From Macrosoma leucophasiata (Eukaryota; Arthropoda; Insecta; Lepidoptera; Hedylidae): DNA of 64,000 nt. The stretch is taken from NCBI GenBank assembly GCA_036365455.1, contig JAWQUS010000002.1, positions 1,240,001 through 1,304,000 of the forward strand, written 5' to 3'. A program made the position numbers and the translations under genes. Positions within the stretch are counted from its first letter, which is position 1; each line of letters starts with the position of its first letter. The notes under the pieces are model-generated. The model did no database searches, was not told where the DNA came from, and was given only the letters and a program-made list of their open reading frames with translations. Below, in pieces: positions 1 to 11,700 of the stretch.

Positions 1-1303
1 AAATTTTATGTTTTAGGGTTACAGTTACTGATATCAATATTTCGATTTTAGTAGCAGTAAATTCAGATCTTATAGCATGCTTTACTTTTCACTCTTATGG
101 CTAATATAGGTGTATGTGTTTGTCAGTATAAAATTATTATATTTATTTATAACGTGGTACTTAAGAGTTATATGATTACATTTAAACTGGAACCAACAAT
201 TGATGGTTGCCGAGACGAGAAAAAGATATATTTGATATCTCAGATGCTTACTTAGTGAGTCAAAATCCGACACTGAACATAGTTAATGACCAAATTCAAT
301 CCATTTTTATTTTGATTTAAGACGATAATAATATACAACAGAATCCGAGCGGCAAGCTTCATTAAAAACAGAAATCCAAAAATAGGTACCTACTTAGATT
401 TAATCTAAAAGTCTTCCTTGCGACTTTTTATTTATTTTTTTAACTGCTTTGGTTAATAAAATACCTACATATTGATTCCAGGCATTGTATAAATACCTTT
501 AACTTGAACTTACTCGCGCTCTTGTCTTGTACTCGGCACCCACTTCTTCGTTACATGTTTTAGCGCAAATTTTTCAAATGTCTATCTTGTAGCCATGGTC
601 AGTATGATCATATTTGCGCCTTCACTGACTCTCATGTCTGAAGACTGATCATGGGCTTTACGATCTTTGAAAATCTTATGCTAAGTTGGAATAATACGGT
701 AGAAATTAGGTACATATTTTTTTCCAAGCTTAAAGACACATCAATTAGACAGGTTATTGTAATAAAATGTATATTATAATCAAATACATTTTATATATTA
801 TACATCGCAGGTTTAAAACTATGCGGAAGTTGGAGGCTGACTGAGTGTGTTATCATGTTGGAAATAAATTTGCTCATGTGTATGAAATTGATGTTGTGAT
901 TTTATTATTATCCTTTAGACAAAGTTAAGTTTCATAAATCATTATTTATTAATAAACAAATACAAAAGCAAAGTCAAATAAAAAAAAGTCTTGAATATAT
1001 TTATTTATAACTGATATCAGTCAGTTCAATATTACCATTATTAATATTATTATATTATTATAAATTACACAGGTCGCAAATATAAATTATGAACAGTGTT
1101 GGTCCCGAAATACTACCCTGAGGAATTGCAAGACCAATGTTGTTTATTTCCTCTCGTTTTATTATACAATTTGATATATTGATACAGGTCATCTTAGACA
1201 GTATTTTTTATTTTGATACGTTTTGTATTAAATATTATAAAGGTATATAATAACTTCGTATTCAGTAAACTATCTTAAAAGCTCTTGAAAAGTCGTAATA
1301 ATA
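1..1303. other. AT-rich non-coding DNA
   Basis: No exon-like GC-rich stretch, RNA gene or named repeat is recognisable here. The one short open frame on the minus strand has no coding character. It may be intergenic DNA or a 5' intron of AMPD2, whose first exons are not seen. Confidence 0.5.
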
Positions 1304-2590
1304 GGTTGGGGAAAAAGTCTTTTCGCATTATAGTATGTATGAACTTGTAATAAAATCTCTTTGGCTGTAGTATTTGTATCTGGCTGGTTTTGGTATCATT
1401 GAAAGTTAAAATTTTAAAGAACGTAATTCCAAATTCAAATTAGGCAAATGTGTGATTTTCATTTGTTTTTCGTACTGTCAAGATAAGTGAATCTAATGAA
1501 AAAATTCGATACATTTTAAAATGTACTACAAAAAAGGTAAAAATGCAACGCAAGCCGCGAAAAAAATTTGCGATGTTTATGGACCTAGTGCAGTGTCTGT
1601 GAGAGTAGCACAAATTTGGTTTGAGCGTTTTCAATCCGGAAATTTTGATGTCAAAGATGCACCTCGCTCTGGTCGCCCTATTACGGATGAAATGGATGCC
1701 ATTTTTGAAAAAGTGGAGCAAGATCGACACATCAGTAGTTACGACGTAGCTGAAGAACTGAGAATTGTTCACAAAACAGTTTTGGCGCATTTGAAAAAAG
1801 ATGGGTACAAAAAAGAAGCTCGATATTTGGGTACCTCACGAGCTCACTGAAAGAAACCTAATGAACCGTGTACTCATTTGTGATACTTTATTTCGACGTA
1901 ATGAAACCGAATCATTTTTGAAGAAGCTGATAACTGGTGATGAAATGTGGATCACGTACGACAAGAACGTGCGAAAAAGGTCGTGGTCAAAGGCCGGTCA
2001 GGCTTCACAGACTGTGGCGAAACCCGGGTTAACTCGCAATAAGGTGATGTTGTGTGTGTGGTGGGATTGGAAGGGCATTATTCATTATGAGCTATTACCA
2101 CCAGGCAGGACTATCGATTCTGAACTTTACTGCGAACAACTGATGAGATTAAAGCAAGAAGTTGAGAGAAAGCGGCCGGAATTGATCAACAGAAGGGGTG
2201 TGGTGTTTCATCATGATAACGCTAGATCTCACACATCTATAGCCACTCAGCAAAAATTAAGAGAGTTTGGCTGGGAGGTGTTAATGCATCCACCGTATAG
2301 TCCTGACCTTGCACCTTCAGATTTCCACCTGTTTCGGTCTCTTCAGAATTCTTTATGCTAATTCTTTATGTTAGGTTAACATCACGAGAGGACTGCCAAA
2401 TCCACTTGTCGCGGTATTTTGATGAGAAGTCCCAAAATTTTTATAGCAATGGGATCATGTCCCTACCTACATGATGGCAAAAGGTTATCGAACAAAATGG
2501 TACATACATACTTTAGTTAAATTTAAATAAACTGTATTAAAAAATGTTTTGAATTATCTTAAAAAATACGAAGAAACTTTTTCCCCAACC
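1304..2590 (+). mobile_element. mariner transposon, copy 1 (decayed)
   Basis: The element is 1,287 bp and flanked by TA on both sides (1302-1303 and 2591-2592), the expected mariner target duplication. Its terminal inverted repeats begin GGTTGGGGAAAAAGT and match imperfectly for about 28 bp. It carries a broken transposase gene and is the longer of two copies in the window; the other is at 24943-26100. Confidence 0.93.
1483..2515 (+). pseudogene. mariner transposase pseudogene (D,D34D type)
   Basis: Homologous along its length to the 302-residue frame at 25013-25921. The start codon is changed from ATG to ATA at 1483, a one-base loss near codon 14 shifts the frame, and a second shift lies near 1795, where the reading changes frame at KKLDIWVPHEL. 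The catalytic motifs TGDE, HHDNARSH and YSPDLAPSD survive in the second fragment. A short local duplication and stop at about 2350-2375 break the frame again; the C-terminal coding, ending EQNGTYIL, is still visible to 2515. The protein cannot be made as it stands. Confidence 0.9.
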
Positions 2591-3367
2591 TATTAGGTAA
2601 GATAGATTTTTATTTAGTTTAATTCTAATAATCTAATGCACTGTTTTCAATAAAAAAGCTTTCGAACAATAATAGATATTTATCATAATCTACCGATATA
2701 GCATAGATCTTTTAGTCTTTTTTAAGCTCGGACTACAAAGGATTCGAAAAATTAAGGGATCTGCAAAAACCCGCGTCTTCTTGAGCGATTAATAATAATT
2801 AGCTACCTACTATAAAGTTATAAAGTCGGGCTAGGTGAGGATCAGCCTAGTAAGATTTCGTATGCTTTATAGTCCAAATCATCCGTATCGGCTTAGTACT
2901 TTATAATATCATAATGTGTTTTTCTGTGTACACTAGATAAACCGGTGTGCTATGCCCAACCCCACCTAAGGTATACGCCACTTGTTCTAATTGCCACAAA
3001 CTAGAATAAGATATAAGGGCTAAGAAATCACATGCTAATAATGCTAATACGTAAACATTATACATGAAAAATACTACACAAAAACTCATTATAGATTATA
3101 GGTATACGTAAAGGCATACACCATCATTTAATTTTCCTTTTCGAAAAAATGGATTGATAAAATAGACTACCTAATACTAAAAAGTAAACTAAGAGACTAA
3201 TAAAAATTTAGGCATGGCGGCTGGCGGATTAAAATAGTTTGTTTTGTAATTGATCGGGGTTATTAAAATTGTATTAAGCCTTGAGATGGTTCCGCGTTAG
3301 AAATTTACTTTATTTTGTTGACAACTTTCACTGAGTTTCTTTGGAGGTCATCAACAATTTAAGTAAT
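2591..3367. other. non-coding DNA, no recognised feature
   Basis: AT-rich sequence between the mariner and a 210-bp repeat. No gene or known repeat is recognised. Confidence 0.4.
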
Positions 3368-3592
3368 ACCCGAGAATATGTAATCATACTACGAATAGAA
3401 TGGACACTTCGACTTCCCGCCCGATTTCCCGCCTCACCCAACCTCCTCCCCTCTTATGGGCGACGTTTGGTATTCTCTACGTGCTACGCACACAGGTGCA
3501 CGTGTAAATACACGTTACTGATTGATGTTCGTGTAATCGAGACCAAATTAAGCGTTTGTATGGAGTTTTGGCGGAGTGTCCGCGGTGTGGTA
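3368..3592 (+). repeat. about 210-bp interspersed repeat (R210), copy 1
   Basis: It runs from GAGAATATGTAAT through TAGAATGGACACTTCGAC to a terminal GCGGAGTGTCCGCGG hairpin. Three more copies lie in XRN2 introns (50962, 51520 and 57439). No inverted ends or A-tail are seen, so the class is unknown. Confidence 0.85.
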
Positions 3593-4610
3593 AAACTTAA
3601 TAAATATAAGTATTTTCATACGTTTGGACTCTTACACTATCACAAACTTTTGACACACTGACATGTGCTTGGAAATACATTTTCTATAGCTGCAAGCTTC
3701 AGCCGCTATTGCATCTGCTGCTTTAGTCCAAGATCTGTTGGTATTTTGGCAAAGTTTGGCAAATAGAACAGTGTGCTCGGTAGTACATTGCATGTTTTAA
3801 ATAATTAAATTCGCATTCTGTTAACAAAGTAAATCATATCTTCAATTTTATTTTCATCAATTGCCTGATCATCAGGATACCCAATACGCTTGACACTATC
3901 TGGTTGTCCCTTTGTATTTATTAGCTGCCAATCATTGGTTTCATGTGTATCGAATTCAATATATTTTTCGATATATTTCAAAATACCTGCATTATTTTTA
4001 TTGGCGGCGCTGGGATACTTTATTCAAAGACTTTCGATCAAAACGACTATCACTATGCGATCAACGTATTACTCGATGATTGTAGTTCCAGCAGGTACAG
4101 CTAGAGAACTCCAAAATTGTATGTAATTTCCGGCACAGTCCATACAAAATCCAAATCAACCAAATAAGTATGTATTGCATTCGCATAAGTGGCTTGTTTC
4201 CTGATAGTACCCACCTAGAACGAGATTACAACTGAAATTATTTATTATAAATACCTTCCGGTATTAAATCTGAAATATTTGGGCTCAAACTAACTGACTC
4301 CCAAAGCTGTTTGTGATTTGTGTTCACCCCTACAGAGAGAAATAAAAGTGTATGTACGATCAAATCGTTATACAATAGAATCGGTTATTTTGGTCGAAAT
4401 TAAACAAACATTTTAGATGATTAGAAAATAATTCAACATTAATATTAACTTAACAATAGCCATTTGGAATGAATGAAGTGGTTTCATCATCACATTAATT
4501 TGTTGTAACATGGATTTGACATTGTTAGCATTTGTTGTAACAACAATTTACCATATTCATAAAGGATTTTAGACGATTAAGGTAGGTATTCATTTTATAA
4601 AGTTGACGAA
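3593..4610. other. non-coding DNA, no recognised feature
   Basis: AT-rich stretch without exon-like sequence. The open frame near 3890-4126 has no recognisable protein similarity and no coding bias. Confidence 0.4.
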
Positions 4611-4829
4611 AAGACGACCCGGTTAGTCCAGCGGTGCGAAACCACCGTTTGATTCGAAGGGTCGCGGGTTCGATCCCCGCACCGGAACAAATATTTGTAT
4701 GGCCTACAGATATTTGTTTCGGGTGTGTGTGTTTGTCTATGTGTTGTATGTGTACAACGGCACCCACGACACAGGTTTATACCTACTGTGGGGCTGTGAG
4801 TGTAAGCGTATTTTATTTTATTTTATAAA
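4611..4829 (+). mobile_element. tRNA-headed SINE (family P), copy 1
   Basis: The head resembles a tRNA: CCGGTTAGTCCAGCGG (A box), GGGTTCGATCCCC (B box) and pairing CCGG/CCGG ends. An about 140-bp unrelated body follows and ends in TTTTATTTTATTTTAT. Four more copies lie at 27124, 36911, 38559 and 54488. The tRNA head implies an internal RNA polymerase III promoter. Confidence 0.88.
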
Positions 4830-5340
4830 GTTGTAATAATTTTTGTGATGTTTTGTTAACAATAATGTTTTTTTTTTTAAAGTTTTGATGTTTTTTCTAA
4901 ATGGGTATTTTTAAATTAATTACTTAACAGCGTACATGGTTTTCGTTGTTAATAGGATTTTATATTTTTTTTTACGTTGTAAGTAAAATTAACTAAGTTC
5001 TTTTTCACAAACCAAGAAATGCCTAGTGGCGATTGTGGAAATTACTATTTAATAAAGTCCTATCTCAAAATCTAACCATTATTGAGATTTTAAATAACTT
5101 AGTGGTGAATATTATTATCATTTGATTGTAATATCCCTCAAGCAACCAAAAAAATATAACGTTAGATTTCTTATTGTTCTTGGACCATTAGGGTCCATCT
5201 GCTGCTTCAGGGACGTTGGTACATTGATACAGGTTATACAGCTTGTAATTTTCGGACTTGGCTTGAACTTCGCGTAGGTATGTACACACGTTACATAGCA
5301 TACTTTATAGTTACGTTACGTAAGTATGTATTACATTATT

Positions 5341-5628
5341 ACTGGTGGTAGAGCTCCAGTGACGGAGTTCGCGGACGTAGGCACCACCGCATTGCCTAAT
5401 ATACTTGCCGCTAAATGATAGTGTTCAGCACTATCGTATTCCGGTCAGGTGGTAATGTACGGCTCTGTAATTTCCGGCACAGAGGCATAACACGTAATGC
5501 CTCATGAGTGGCAACGCATCTACATTTTGACCTCTGGTCATCTTGTGGGTGTCTATAGGCTGCAGTCATCACTTAACATCAATGTGAATTGCACGCTTGT
5601 TTGCCACTTTTATAACATAAAAAAAACA
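5341..5628 (+). mobile_element. Metulj-like SINE (family M), copy 1
   Basis: The head is ACTGGTGGTAGAGCTCCAGT, then a body with TTGCCGCTAAATG and GGCTGCAGTCATCACTTAAC, ending GCCACTT plus an A-rich tail, about 285 bp. The layout matches my memory of the lepidopteran Metulj SINE. Family M has about twenty copies in the window, in both orientations. Confidence 0.87.
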
Positions 5629-5812
5629 TAGATAGGTTTATCTCCTTACTGTCCGCGTGCGTGTTGAATGTAGTTGTGTGGTAAGTGTGGTAACTACTGT
5701 AGAAAAGTAGCAGCTCTATTCAACTCGCAGCAAACTGGCGATTACTTGCACTTCAGCGACACTCGTCAATACCATCTTCAATGTGACAAACCTCATTTGC
5801 TTATGATTACAG

Positions 5813-5920
5813 TCTCGCGTCTCGGGTTCAAGTTACGGCAACTGGAACGGAGTGCCGCCGACGACACCGCCGCCGCCCAATTTCGCCGCACCCATTGTTA
5901 GCATTAAACGACCTTCACTC
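5813..5920 (+). other. candidate exon, 36 codons, unassigned
   Basis: A GC-rich block follows TTATGATTACAG, a fair 3' splice site, and stays open with a Pro/Thr/Ser-rich reading (GVPPTTPPPPNF) until CTC|GTATAA, a possible donor, or the TAA stop just after. It is upstream of and on the same strand as AMPD2, so it could be an N-terminal or alternative AMPD2 exon. It does not match any part of AMP deaminase I know. A second frame is also open here, so this is weak. Confidence 0.3.
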
Positions 5921-6359
5921 GTATAACATCGATTGCACTTATTTTCTAAGTTAGGCTTTTTAGGAGCACCCTAATGACGCCTACTGCGCCGCCATCTCAT
6001 AAAGCAGTCTTCAGCCAACATAATATGTAATAATTGTAGCGTCGGGGCGTATTGTAACGCGGAATAACGGTATCGGTTTCATTCATTCATTATTATGACT
6101 CCGCTTCGCCACGCCCACAACACGATGTGTGAATGTGAATATATTTCATGAACGAATGAAAACGATAGCTTTTTATTTTTCATCGCGCCACAATACACCC
6201 ACATCTATAATAAATAGGATTACAATAAAATAAGGACCGCTTTATCATACAATGACACGGTGCCGGGTTGAAAATGTATTTGACCTGCAGGCTTGTTGTG
6301 TGCATAGATTTTAAGGTCCGAATACTTACCTTGCTTATAAACGAACCCTCTTTATTTTA

Positions 6360-6480
6360 GGTAAAGTGTTGCTAATCTCTCCTTTCTCTTTTTCTATCCT
6401 ACACATTTGACAACGAACTGACAAAGACAAAGCATTCTATAGCCACAACGTATCTAACGTACGTTTATGAATAAGAGGGG
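6360..6480. mobile_element. degenerate Harbinger-like MITE
   Basis: Diverged relative of the 146-bp element at 43307-43452. It shares GTTTATGAATAAG at one end and the GACAAAGACAAAGCATTCTATAG core in the opposite order. The left inverted end is not clear. Confidence 0.6.
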
Positions 6481-6679
6481 GAAGTTTTTAATTTTTTTTG
6501 ATCATTGTTAAATTACTTTTTTAAATTCCACGAACTTCATTAAATGAAACTTTTTAATTTTTAGAAACCAAATGAACATTATTTTTTATAATTAAACGTC
6601 GTTTATAAGTAAAGCAATATACTATCTATAATGTATACGAATGTTACTCAATAATGTAAAATAAATTATAATAAATTGT

Positions 6680-6990
6680 TTTGAATCAAAGTTATACTTT
6701 ATTTCATATCCCTGCTTATGGGAGCGATATTATTACCGATGCAAAACAGTATGTCATTTTTGCACGGGGAAATGAGTGTGACACACACAATAAAAACCGT
6801 CTATTACTACGAAACTCACACCTTGACTTTAACAAAATAGTAAACAATTTCACGCACATATTTAAACATCTCGGCGACAGGTAGGATTACTTGTGCTTGT
6901 ACTTTGACAGAGGGGGAAGTCTGCATATGGCTACTCCCCTCCGGTCTGCTGGTGCGGCTGGTGGTCCGTGTTGCTCTATGATGGGTGCCG
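6680..6990 (-). mobile_element. short derivative of the 63.1 kb element
   Basis: On the minus strand it carries CATAGAGCAACAC, then GGAGGGGAGTAGCCATATG, then ATGTTTAAATATGTGCG and TGTTAAAGTCAAG. The same blocks make up 50336-50618 and the left end of the larger element at 63117. It appears to be an internally deleted copy. Confidence 0.75.
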
Positions 6991-7264
6991 ATGTTGGTAG
7001 CTTGTCTCTTCTAGGATCATGCGAAATACGTTTTCTAAATTTTCTTTCCAACAGGAAAGCGTAGGCAAAGGTAATTTACCTACTGTGTTACTGCTGAGAG
7101 AGCCTTGAATATTTTTCTGTTAATCTAGGAATAATTTATCACAAGCTAAGAACGAGATTCACAGATCGTACTACGACCCCATATCACTACTACGACTTTA
7201 ACTTTGACTTCGACACGAACTTTCGATGTTGATTTTATGTCATAGATGAGTCAAACTCATATTC

Positions 7265-7551
7265 CTTTTTTTATGTATTGGAAGTGATAGACAAGCATGC
7301 AGTTCACATTGATGTTAAGTGATGACTGCAGCCTATAGACACCCACACAAATACCAAGTTCAATGTGTAGATGCGTTACCACTTCTGAGGCCTAAAGTGT
7401 AATGCCTCTGTGACGGAAATTACAGGGCCGTACATTACCGCCTGACCGGAACACGATAGTGCTAAACACCATACCATTTAGCGGCAAGTATATTAGGTAA
7501 TGCGATGATGCCTACGCCCGCGAGCTCCGTCACTGGAGCTGTACCACCAGT
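7265..7551 (-). mobile_element. Metulj-like SINE (family M), copy 2
   Basis: Full-length copy in reverse: T-rich start, GTTAAGTGATGACTGCAGCC, ending CTGTACCACCAGT. Confidence 0.87.
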
Positions 7552-8224
7552 AAAAAGTAAAATGAATAAAGATGAGCTTAAAGTAGGAAATTGAGAGATC
7601 TGGGAAACAAAATATGTATTGAAAGTTCGACTCTAGGGCAAAGTAAAGTTGAAATGCGGTATATGAATATCGCATTGAAGGAATTTCTGAATCTTCTTCG
7701 TTGTCTCTTGGTTGTCTCACTCTTGGTGGAGTGATCGTGGTCGTCACATGAGGGGTGGTGGCAAGCTTTACAATGCTCGTGAATTTTCTCCCAAAGGGAG
7801 ATAAGAGTGGCAAGAGTGAGACTGCCTCACCTCAGGAGATGGACCTAAGGACTCCTTTCTCTGAGTAGTTCCCTTTTGAAAAGAAAATATTTCTAATCAG
7901 ACTGACAATCAACTGGCAGTTGTCAGCCACATTGGCCACATAGGTACACAGCTCTCAACCTCTCAACCCGCAAGGGCTTCTATAACCTACACTATGGGCT
8001 GGTTACGGATGAGGAAATATAGATGAAGGAGTAGTACACTTACCTACGACCTACAACAAACATTTAAGATAAAAATGTTCGGCTCACAGAAGGACTATAA
8101 TCAATGGGCACGCTCCCGTTCGTAAGTTTATATTTACTTTCATTTAAATTTGGGTACCAAATATTTTAACAATTAAATATGAAGCAAAGAAGAAACTTTG
8201 GGAATAATTCTGTGTAACAATTTG

Positions 8225-8560
8225 TCCTCCTACCTAACGTAAGTTAAAAAATATTCCGAAGTCAGGAAATATCGAGAATAAACAGTAAACTTCAAACACC
8301 ACCAAGATGCCTACGTAAACTTTGATTTTTAAACGAGCCTGTTCCATATCTTTGGTGACAGTTGTACACCATGTGGCCTGTGGTCGTCCTCTTCCCCTCT
8401 TTTTATTTGGAAGAACCAAGGTTTTTCTCACAATGTAATCCTCGTCTGGCCTCATAACGTGCCCATACCATAGCAGACGACTTTAGACGACCATACTTTA
8501 TCAAGTCTGTAACTCCAGCCACCCAAAGTAGCAATTTCATTGGCAACTATGCGTCTTTTG
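8225..8560 (-). pseudogene. LINE 3' coding fragment (RTE-like C-terminus)
   Basis: The minus-strand reading contains MRPDEDYIVRKTL and KKRGRGRPQATW, the basic tail typical of endonuclease-type LINE reverse transcriptases. Frameshifts separate it from the preceding TLGGWSYRLDKVW stretch. It is 5'-truncated and not functional. Confidence 0.6.
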
Positions 8561-8767
8561 TTCATACTGATTTTTGGAAGCTCAACACTTTGAAGACACG
8601 AGCCCGTTGTGCTATCGCATTGCTGTTGCAGCGCAGTTCACCGTCCGTTCGCAGTAGGTATGACTCGCATTGTTGCATTGCCGTCCCAGGACCATTCGTC
8701 TTATATGAAAGAGCAAATAGGTATGGTAGGCTGTTAAATTAGGCTTCAGAAAATGTTCTACTTATAG

Positions 8768-11700
8768 AGAGACGCGTCGCACGCAGTCGCAATCGACGCG
8801 CACGCGCATCCGCGGGCCCGGTGACGGGGCTCCTCGCTCCTCGGTGCCATATCAGCGCGTCTCCGTTGCGGGCATACACGTCACAGGGGTACTTCTTCAT
8901 TTATTTTGGTTATCCTGATGCAGATATATTATCTCGTACTCCACAAGATAATATATTGAGATGACAGCTTTTGAACGCACTGTAGTGTAGCTAACAGTCT
9001 ACGGCTTTGCAGAGGCACAATAACAGACAGAGCCAAAGTAGTGCCTATTTTGAAGTCTTTTGTTAAGTTAGTTATTGAAAAATGAAAAACTTTTTATAAT
9101 GACAAAGCAAAAACTAAACACACGAATTTATTAAAAGTGAACTTTCTTGTATGTTCCTTTATACTATTAGGAACTAGCTGTGCCCGCGACTTTGTTCGCG
9201 TGGAATAGTGACTTTGGGTCATTGGGCAGCGCTTTTGGATATAAATTTTGGGTAGCTAAAAAAATCGACTTTACAGTATGCTTCTCTGTACTCGATGTTA
9301 GACGTATGCCCATCGGGGATAAAAGCACACAGGCTGCTAGGATTGCGAAAAATTGCTTATTATTTATTTAAACACCCAGTCGTGTAACTACCTACCTACA
9401 AACGTCCATCCTACGCGGAACCGTATTTTCGAAAAGGTTATTTTAAACTTCTATGCATATATATATATTTTTTATAGACAATTATTATAAAGTTTGTAAA
9501 ATTTCAGTCAATTAGTGCTACTGACAGAGAATTAAAGATGAAAGATAGATCTATACATAATAAATATGCACTCCGGAAGAGCCGGCAGAAGTGAAAAATT
9601 CAATATAAACGTTGTGCATTTTTAACCACTAATGCCACCAACACCACCACCACCATCACCACCATCGTCACCACCTCCACCACCGCCACCACTACAAAAC
9701 GCCACCAACGCCATCAACGTCACCACCAACACCAACATCACCAAACACCTACGCCACCAATGACACCAACGCCACCAAAACCACCACCACTATCACAACC
9801 AATGCCACCAACGCATCCAAACCTACCAACAACACCCCCAACGTCACCAATGCCTCCATCGCCACTAAAAACCACCACCACCACCAACGCCACCAACACC
9901 ACCACTAGAGTCACCAACAACACCTATGCCACCAACGACACCAATAACACCAATGACAACAACGACACCAACGCCACCAATGCCACCAACGCTATCACAA
10001 CCACACCCAACGCCACCAATACCATCACCACCACCACCACCATCATCATCATAACCAACATCCGAAAGACGTCCATCCGTCTCCGCTGGACAAAGCCTTT
10101 CCCAAAGATGCTCATAACAGTGTTCAGCGTCAAAAGGAAAGAATACGCCATAATTGACACGCTTGGCATGCTGATTGGTGATCATAGCGGCGATTGTTTT
10201 ATACCAGGACGCTGCTATGCAGTAGATATGCTTAAGTTACTAACGGCCAAGTGCGAGTCGAACTCGTACACGAAGGGTTCCGAACAAAAAATTGCATAAA
10301 AAATAAGTATGTTGTATGGGTTTAATATTTACTTCATTTTTATTTAATTATTTACTATGGAAGGTAATATACAAAATAAGACCTAAAAATTCTGTGAAAA
10401 TTTTAAGCATCTACTTGCTGAACATATAAAAAAAACACCTTTGTCATTTTCATTTTCTTATTTTTAGTAATTAATTTTGTCTTTACAGCGGTAACAGAAA
10501 TACATGATTTGTGAAAATGTTAGCTTTCTAGCTATCACTTTTTATAAGATACGGCCTGGTGACAGACAGATGGACGGACGGACAGACAGACAGACAGCGA
10601 TGGATTAGTAATCCGTAGGGGTTTCGTACTAAAAGGTAAAAGCGTACCGTTTAGTACGAAACCCCCTGAAAGACTATGATACAGAATAGCTTAAAAATAT
10701 TCGATACGATTCTTTAAATTGACATAACTTTTTTATTTCTGAACCGATTCACATGAAACAAACACTTAATATTAAGTGAAACTTACCATAATATATATGT
10801 GAAAACAGCAGATCGAATAAGCAGTTTCTGAAATTAGCGTGCACAAACACACAGACAAACAGACATTTTTCCTGGATAAAAAGTACCCAGTGTTGTGCGC
10901 CAAAGGTTAAAGTATAATCATACCAAGTTTCATTGTAATCGGACCGGTAGTTTGTATGTGATGCTTGAACAAACAGATAGACAGACAGACAGACAAAAAA
11001 TGTTCTAATCACATATTTGGGTTCGGTATCGATCTAGTAAAATCCCCTGGTATTTATTTTTTCAATATTTTTAATGTACAGAATTTGAACTTCTACAGTT
11101 TTATTATAAGTAAAGATTAGGTCCATATCAAATAATTTAATTAGGTACCTACTTATTCGAAAAACATTTATGGACAACCACTACGTATCTACCTGGAAAT
11201 AAATATGAATTTATCTTTTATACGTAAAATGGTATTAGGATTTTGGGCAAAACCTTAGAAGCTGTATTAGAGGTTTCAATCAAAATGGAAAAGGTCGTTC
11301 TAATGTACTATTTTCTAAATAAATAGGCATTTCTTAAACCTACGTTATTATTTGGAAATCAGAAGACTTAAACTCGTCAAAAACAGGTGCCAATCGATGA
11401 ACTGGTGCGCTCAGCTCGGATGCTGGTGAACGCGCTGGAGATGCGTCGACGCTACATGGAGGTGGCGGGCCAGTCCTTCCCGCCCTTTCTCGCGGGCTAT
11501 CTAGACAATCGCGAGCCCCTACCGCGCGTGCCTTATCATACTGATGCCTTCAGCCAATCCGCCGTACGGTTCGATTGTTGGTACTTTTGAATTTATTAAC
11601 TTCTTGTTAGTTGAACTCAATATTCTTGCCAGAGATTACCTTGTTGGCTGATCACGGCAAACGGATTTCGTAATAATATTATATTTATTTCTTTCGCCAA

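Noticed and set aside
9760..10299. 179-codon Thr/Pro/Asn-rich open frame
   Set aside because: It is the reading of the CCACCA minisatellite plus adjoining repeat; both strands are open for the same reason.
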